From assembly GCF_048773025.1 (NCBI RefSeq), contig NC_133558.1:21062501-21126500 (forward strand): DNA of 64,000 nucleotides. Direction: 5' to 3'. The DNA comes from Camelus bactrianus. Its lineage: Eukaryota > Chordata > Mammalia > Artiodactyla > Camelidae. Position 1 is the first letter of the stretch. The number at the start of each line of letters is the position of its first letter. Shown one piece after another: positions 58,630-64,000 of the stretch. The notes under the pieces were generated by a model. That model searched no databases and was not told the origin of the DNA. It saw only the letters and a program-made list of their open reading frames with translations. Both the position numbers and the translations under genes were made by a program.

Positions 58630-59600
58630 AAAACAAAGGGGCCGAACATAACGCCCACATCAACCGCCCGCGCCTCAAATCCCCGCCGCAGGAAGGATGA
58701 GGGTGGTGATAAAACTCTTCTCACCCGTCTGGGAACAGCACTACACTGCCACACACACTACCCTGCAAACCCTCACATCTCCAGGTCCAGGCCCCATTCT
58801 CCTCCACTGACAACAGCTGGGCGGCGCGCGTTTCCGCTGGACTCCAGCCAGGGAGTTCCAAGCTGCACCTTTTACCTGCGGAAAAGGAACCCAGTCAAGC
58901 CGCCTCCCGAGGCCGTGGGCAGTGGGGGAGGGGCCGCTGAGGCAGGAGGTCGGCGCGCCGTGCCCGCTTCCGCCCCACCCACCGCGCGCGCTCCGAGACC
59001 CGCCGCGGGAGCTACGGTGCCCGCCCGGACGCCTGCGCACTGCCGCTCTCCCGCGGCCTCCGTTGCTCCTTTCCCCTCCCCCAATCCGGCCGCACCCTTG
59101 CGCCTGCGTTGTGCCTGTTCCTGGGCTGCGGCAGCCATGCTGAACCCGTACGGAGAGGCGAGTGGGGGGGACAGGGTCAACGACTGCGGGATAGGAAGCC
59201 GGGGATATGGAGAGGCAGCAGCATTAGAGTGTTTGGGGGGGTCTCTGGAGAAAGGCCTAGGCCATGCGGCCCCGTTGGCCCCTTGCGCGACCCCCGGAAA
59301 CCTTCGGAAAACTGGCCACCGTGGCGCGGAGGGGGGGGGGTGTAGGGCAGCTGTCACGTGACCCGACCCGGCCAATCTGGGTGTTGCTGACGTGGCCGCG
59401 CGGCCCCGATGCTTTCCCCACCCCCCAGCTCAGTCGGGAAGGGAGGGGCTGGGGGCTACGCCCCCTCCCCCAACACAACCTCAGTTTCCGGGGGGGGTGA
59501 CACCCCGGATTACATCCTCCCCCCGGACCAAGCCGAGGGGAACATTGGAGCCCCCCTGGAAGGTTCCAAGATCCAGGTGAGAAGGGGTGCTGGAGGGGGG
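58630..59600 (+). promoter_or_regulatory. BRD2: Upstream CpG island, probable alternative BRD2 promoter
   Basis: CpG density and GC content rise abruptly near 58640 and stay high to about 59600, with no TATA box. Human BRD2 is known to have transcripts starting some kilobases upstream of its main coding start; this island, 3.5 kb before the TATA promoter, is the likely counterpart. An ATG in good context (gcagccATGc) at 59137-59139 opens a short frame (MLNPYGEA). Strong donors CCAG/GTGAGAAGG at 59577 and 59875 could end untranslated first exons. Transcription start and exons are inferred, not proven by sequence. Confidence 0.6.
59409..59576 (+). other. Candidate upstream exon with open frame ending at a strong splice donor
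   Basis: An ATG at 59409 opens 56 codons that run to a consensus donor (ATCCAG/GTGAGAAGG), ending in phase 0. The second half (DTPDYILPPDQAEGNIGAPL, then EGSKIQ) has a more ordinary residue mix than the shadow frames around it. It may be a non-coding alternative first exon of BRD2 whose open frame is chance. No family was recognised. Confidence 0.3.
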
Positions 59601-62200
59601 AGGTTGCCAGCTGTTTAAATGTTTAACCAATGGTGGGGAGTCCAGGAGGGAGATTCTTGGGGTTCAGAGAAGAATCCTGAGGGTGGGAGGATTTGTCCTT
59701 CTAACAGTTTACAGCCAATGGGAGCGTGGAGGGCGAGCAGGAGAGGGCCCCTCGGGTGGGGGAAGGGAATGGCCAACCTCATGTCTCCATACCAATTGGA
59801 GGGCAAAGGGGCGTGGGGGCGGTGTGTCCCCCCCTTTCCATTCGTCCCCTGGGGGTACAGCAGCCTGGAGCCAGGTGAGAAGGGATCCTTTTGGCGGCTG
59901 GAGGGAGGGGTGACTAGTTCTTACCGTAGATGTGAATGCTTAGAGTTGGCAACCCAGGTTGTGAACTGAGATTGTTCCGGGCGCCCACTCCCTTTCTCCC
60001 CAGAGACTACAGAAGGAGCATTTCTGTGCTTCCTTTGTGTCAGAGATAGGAAGATGGCAGTCATCACATGGCATGGTGGAGGTTAAGCTTCGAGTCGCTT
60101 ATCGAATTTGTGGGCATTCACGTGGACATGGCCTGTGGAGCCTTCTGAACAAACCTTCGTTGCCCCAGTGGGGTCTTAGCTGAGCATGTGTCTGCAGTAG
60201 GCTGGGGAGGGGTTAGAGGCTGAAAGCTTGCGGTCGGCTTGGGGCCAGAAACCAGGCCCAACGTGGGTCTTGGGAGGGGTTGAAAATCGTGGTCTGACAC
60301 AGAAGAGACTGAGTCTCAGGACCTGACAAGGTTTGGGGTTTCTCCAAGGTGGCGTCTTTTGCCTCCTTCATCCCCTCCCCCATTCCTGAACAGTTCTCTC
60401 CTTGTGTACTGCGGGGGAGGGAACGGAAAGGAGGGAAGAGTTACTTTTCCAAATTACTGAGTAGCAGTAGCCTCCCGTGTGACTCATGTGGGGGGAGGAT
60501 TGGGAGGGAGTAGGGAGCAGTGATTTTCCGGAATGCAGGGAAATAAGCCAGAGAAATGTCTGGCTGCCCTTTCCCTTTCTAAGGCCCTGCATTTTCTCGA
60601 CCTCCTAAATTTTTCTTCCCTGCCCGGCCCCCTGATGGGTCTTTGTGCAGACTTGCCAGGCCCCGGGTGCAGAAAAGCAGATTGGGGAGGCTGGGCCACT
60701 AGGGGGAGGGGTGGGGGAGGGGAGAAGGCCTCTGTAAAATTGCTGTGTCATTGCTCGCCCTGCTGCAGCTACCCGGGTGGGCCCGCTTGTACTTTTGGGG
60801 CCGAGGCCTCTTGGGAGCGAGAGGGGGCAGTGAGGGGAGAGATTCTGCTTTCCCTGTGCCCACTTCCCCCCGCAGGGTTTGCCCGTCTCGGGTGATCGAG
60901 AAGACGGGAGATTGCCGGCCATTTTAGACGCAGTAACTAAGGTTAGGGCTCTAGAGCAGCCACTAAGAAGGTAGGGTGACAGGGTTGAAGCTCTAGAACC
61001 TAGACCTTCACGAAGCCCTGGGAGTGGGGGATGGGTCTCCCATATTCTTTGATTTACTTTTTCTTTCCGAGATACGCATAATTTTTTTTTCTGGTAGCCA
61101 GGGAAGGGGACATGGGGAGGGGTGGCCCCCACCAAAGCCTAGTTGGGGTAAATTTCACTCCCCGTAAGGGGGCAGGGGAGCTCAGAGATGGCTTTAGAGA
61201 TCCTGACCTTGTGCTCTGGCTCTTCATATGTAGTTTGTAACCCTATTCAGATCAGCAGATTGTGGGAAAGATCTAGTTGAGTGGTTTGGGGGATGGGGGC
61301 GAAACTGAACTCCCAAAATGGCTCCTGCTCCTCCTCGGAGGCGGACGGTCCGGGGGGGAGGGGAGGAGGGGAAAGAAGGAGGGGGAGGGCTAGCCCGAGC
61401 CGCAGCCGCCGCCTCCTGCGCTCGCCCTCCTCCCTGGCGCTGACCGATGGACCAGCCGCTCCGTGGGGAGGACTCCGGACCCTGGTGGGGGGGATGGGGG
61501 AGCTTTTCCGCCCCCACATCACCGGGACCCTAAGAGCGGGGTGCGGGCCTGCTTTCGGGTCGGGGGAGGGCGGGGCGCGTGGGGAAAGGTCTGAACTCGC
61601 CAGGAGGGGCAGGGTGTTCACCCTGATTCGCCCCTTGCAGGACGTGTTTTTTTGCTCTGAGCCAGATAACCGGAATGAAGTTTGGGGAGGAGGTGGGTTT
61701 CATCTTATAGGGTATATCGGTGTTTAGAGATTTTTGTTCCCACTTCAGGGCTGCCGAGGTTTTGTCGAGCAGGCCGATATTTGTATTGGTAACTTAAGGC
61801 ATGAGTGGGAGGGATTGGAGAGGTGTGTGGGGTGCAGGTACTTGGAACTGATTTTGTTTAGTTGCCTTGATGAGAAGCCTTTGGGAATTCACAGATGGTA
61901 GACTCTGAGGAGTGTTTTGCCTTTGTCCTTCGATTTTTTGACCTGGTGAAGGGAGGGGAGGGTTTTAAGACTATGGAAGGCGTGTATTGTTGATTGTGGA
62001 GCGCAGGAACGTTAGATTCCTTCCTCGCTATATTCGGGAGCCCTTAGCTTTTTGCCAAGAATGGAAGGTCGGGACTTCTAAGATGGCGTCTTCCTCATTT
62101 CAGGTTCTTCTCTGCAGCGGCCTCACTGCCGAGAGCGGGCGTCCTGTGGCCACACCCCAGCGGGTCGATGCTGGCTACGCCCACGCGGCCCTCCCCAGTT
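59601..62200 (+). other. BRD2: GC-rich interval between the two BRD2 promoter regions
   Basis: Probably first intron or alternative 5' exons of BRD2. It has scattered YY1-like ATGG cores (for example 'aggaagatggcag' at 60049, 'ctaagatggcgtc' at 62080) and a second CpG-rich block from 61280. Long frames on both strands (up to 176 codons, 60605-61135 minus) are GC-content artefacts with no family resemblance. Confidence 0.5.
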
Positions 62201-62212
62201 CTCCTCACCGTC

Positions 62213-62670
62213 TGGCCAATGGAGGAGCTACGAATGGCACGACCTGCCCGGGCTTGGCAGTCGCCAGTCGCACCGGCCTTGGACGCCTGGAAAGACTTTG
62301 TTGGAAGGGGAGGCGGGGAGAGGGTTTTGCACCCCTGCCAGCCTCCGTCTTTCCGTGGAGTTGCCGAACCACAGCGCGGCCAATTGGCTCAGAGATGTGG
62401 CCGGTTGCTGCTTCCCCGTGGGTCTATGCGGCACTCTTCTGCCTGGTGACTGATGCTTTGGAAATAAGGCTTATGACGTCATCGCTTCAGCAGACCAATA
62501 GAAAACGCTCCCGCGGAGAAGTGTTCCTCCCTCTTCAACTCTGCTTCTTCACGCGCGTGAGCGAGCGTGCGCGCGCGGAGGGGGTGGGGGAAAGCTCGAG
62601 CACGGTGGCGCGCATGAGCGGCGAAGCTCCGCCCCCCTGCCTATATATAAAGGGCTGGCGCGGGGCTCGG
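62213..62670 (+). promoter_or_regulatory. BRD2: BRD2 main promoter: CCAAT boxes, CRE and TATA
   Basis: CCAAT cores occur at about 62215 (GGCCAATGG), 62379 (GGCCAATTGG) and 62494 (GACCAATAG). A perfect palindromic CRE, TGACGTCA, is at 62474-62481, and a TATATATAAAG box at 62642-62652. Initiation is expected about 25-30 bases downstream, near 62672-62682 (GCGCCATTTCGCG). The mix of CRE, NF-Y sites and a TATA box fits a strongly and broadly expressed, inducible gene. Confidence 0.85.
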
Positions 62671-62674
62671 CGGC

Positions 62675-63388
62675 GCCATTTCGCGCTGGAGTGGAGCAGC
62701 CTCTAGAACGAGCTGGAGGATTCTGCCTACCTATACAGAGCCTTCGAGTCGTCCGGGGCCGCCATTACAATCCACGTCCATCCGCTTGGAAATGGCCTTC
62801 GTCTCGGCCTATGACTGGTCCCGGCGGACAGTACAGACCCCATAGAAGCCCCCGAAGCTCCCCTTTTTCGGGCCCCGCCCAATCCTCGGGAGTCTGTCCA
62901 CCCCCTCTACTCCGCCCTCAAGAGGATTTCAAAGATGGAGGCGGCGGCTCCCTAAAACCTCTTTTCGTGTTCATCCGCCTCCATCCGAGATCGAAACGGG
63001 ACTTCGTCCGCCGCGGACGGTCCCAGCAGGAAGAGTGAATCTTTGCAGACCAACAGCGGGCAATATTGACGACGGTGTCTGGGATCGGGGGCCGTCCTGG
63101 GGTTTGAAGAGTCCGTCCCCCTTCGCTCGCCCGCCTCAGCTGAGGCCGCCGCCATTTTCTCGCTGTCCGCCTCCTGCGGAGCGCGCCAAGCTGCCAGAGT
63201 TCTTTGGGAAACAGCGGAGGAGACTGCTTTCGTGCCGGCCCGGCGCGGGGGGTTGTCGCCTGGAGGGCCAAGGGCGACGGCCCCCGCCCCCACACACTTC
63301 CCGGGTTATGCTGGACCGGGAGGTAAGGGGAACCGAGGCCACCTGGACTCTCCGCGGCTGAGGGCAGCGCTGGTTCCCCGCGGTCAAG
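62675..63388 (+). promoter_or_regulatory. BRD2: BRD2 long 5' leader with four upstream ORFs
   Basis: If unspliced, about 710 bases separate the predicted start site from the main ATG. uORFs: 62792-62845 (17 aa, MAFVSAYDW...), 62811-63038 (75 aa, MTGPGGQYR..., overlapping the first), 62935-62955 (MEAAAP) and 63308-63361 (17 aa, MLDREVRGT...). All end before 63389. A good donor (GGGAG/GTAAGGGG) at 63322 could splice out part of the leader. Such leaders usually reduce scanning to the main ATG; that effect is inferred. Confidence 0.65.
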
Positions 63389-63417
63389 ATGCTGCAAAAC
63401 GTGACTCCCCACAACAA
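63389..63417 (+). CDS. BRD2: BRD2, first coding exon (5' end of gene only)
   Basis: BRD2 is a BET-family protein that reads acetylated histone H4 through two bromodomains and couples chromatin to E2F-linked transcription. This exon encodes MLQNVTPHN plus two bases of the next codon, identical to the start of human BRD2, and runs into a GTATGT donor at 63418. The ATG has G at position -1 and a purine (A) at -3. Both bromodomains, the ET domain and the acidic/serine tracts lie beyond the right edge. BRD2 is divergent to DMA, with 12 kb of repeats between. Confidence 0.92.
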
Positions 63418-64000
63418 GTATGTCCCCGCGAATCTCCTGTGGGAAGGGGACGTTGGGGGGCAGCGGCACGCGGGTGTGGGACGACGGGTTGGAGGGAGTA
63501 CGGAGCTAACTCGGGCGCGTATCTGTTCGTGGCGCAACTGTTGGCTCTTCAGGCTCGCGGAAGGGGTTGAGCGGCGGTTTGGGACCCGAGGTAGCGGCCC
63601 AGGCAGGTACTGCGTATGGAGGGAGTACAGGTTGTCGGTTTATTCGTTACTTTTCCGCTGTGGTCTCGACTCGGCAGAGCTAGGTTGGCAGCAGAATAAT
63701 GGGGAAGGACGACATTGATTGGGTAGTGGGTCTGTTGTCTGGCAACGGTTTGTCACAGGCCTTTTTGGGTATTCGTGGCCACATGAAGTGCCTTACAGGG
63801 TTGTCATGGTGATAGAGCTCCTGGGACTGGCGACTGGCAACGGGGATTCCCAGAGTAGGGTAAAGGATCGCTCTTTCAGTCTGTGGGTCCCTAATGTCTC
63901 AGGTAGGTCATTAAATTCCTGCTTGTCTTTCGTTGACTGGTTTTGTGTTGAGAGGTGTGTGTGCTTTCTTGTAGGAATGGGTTTTTTCTTTTTAAAGTAT
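63418..64000 (+). other. BRD2: BRD2 intron following first coding exon (runs off the window)
   Basis: Starts with a consensus GTATGT donor. No acceptor followed by the expected KLPGEGNAGLLGLG coding text is seen before the edge, so the intron is at least 583 bases. GC content falls towards the end. Confidence 0.75.

Noticed and set aside
58872-59375. 167-codon minus-strand open frame in the CpG island
   Set aside because: Composition is Ala/Pro/Arg-rich as expected from GC-rich DNA, overlaps frames on the other strand, and shows no family motif.
60605-61135. 176-codon minus-strand open frame
   Set aside because: Low stop-codon density in GC-rich DNA explains it; no homology was recognised and no splice context supports it.
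61987-62706. 239-codon plus-strand open frame running through the BRD2 promoter
   Set aside because: It spans the CCAAT boxes, CRE and TATA box, so it is promoter DNA. The residue composition shows no domain.

Overview
The window is a piece of a mammalian genome, most likely from a camelid (camel, llama or alpaca). The main evidence is at least ten copies of a tRNA-Ala(AGC)-derived SINE of the camelid vic-1 type. Cetartiodactyl-style L1 3' ends, L2, MIR and old DNA transposons (MER5, MER20, MER3, Tigger) fill most of the remaining sequence. The genes place the window in the class II part of the MHC, in the same order and orientation as human 6p21.32: a class I relic, then DMB (minus), DMA (minus) and BRD2 (plus).

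Layout. 1-7.5 kb: AT-rich, repeat-dominated intergenic DNA with a truncated L1 and a TA-rich minisatellite. 7.8-8.75 kb: a GC-rich patch holding a decayed MHC class I fragment (parts of exons 2 and 3), at the position where human carries the class I pseudogene HLA-Z. 8.75-30 kb: gene-free DNA with a nest of transposons at 22.1-25.1 kb. 30.2-36.3 kb: complete six-exon DMB gene, minus strand, with an X box upstream. 36.3-43.3 kb: intergenic repeats. 43.3-46.9 kb: complete five-exon DMA gene, minus strand, with a textbook X-Y promoter. 46.9-58.6 kb: repeat-filled spacer dominated by antisense L2. 58.6-64 kb: two CpG-rich promoter regions of BRD2. The downstream one has a CRE, CCAAT boxes and a TATA box, a 5' leader with several upstream ORFs, and the first coding exon (MLQNVTPHNK). 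The rest of BRD2 lies beyond the right edge.

DMA and DMB form the heterodimer DM, which removes CLIP and edits peptides on classical class II molecules in late endosomes. Both reading frames are intact across all exon junctions and match the usual family lengths (261 and 263 aa). BRD2 is an unrelated BET-family chromatin reader that is always linked to DMA in mammals.

I found no new multi-gene system here. The points most worth checking are the class I relic, a degenerate Y box in the DMB promoter, a shift of N-glycosylation sites between the DM chains, the upstream ORFs and a possible upstream coding exon of BRD2, a very short retrocopy, and the uniform orientation of all ten SINEs. Coordinates of old repeats are approximate because they were judged by eye.
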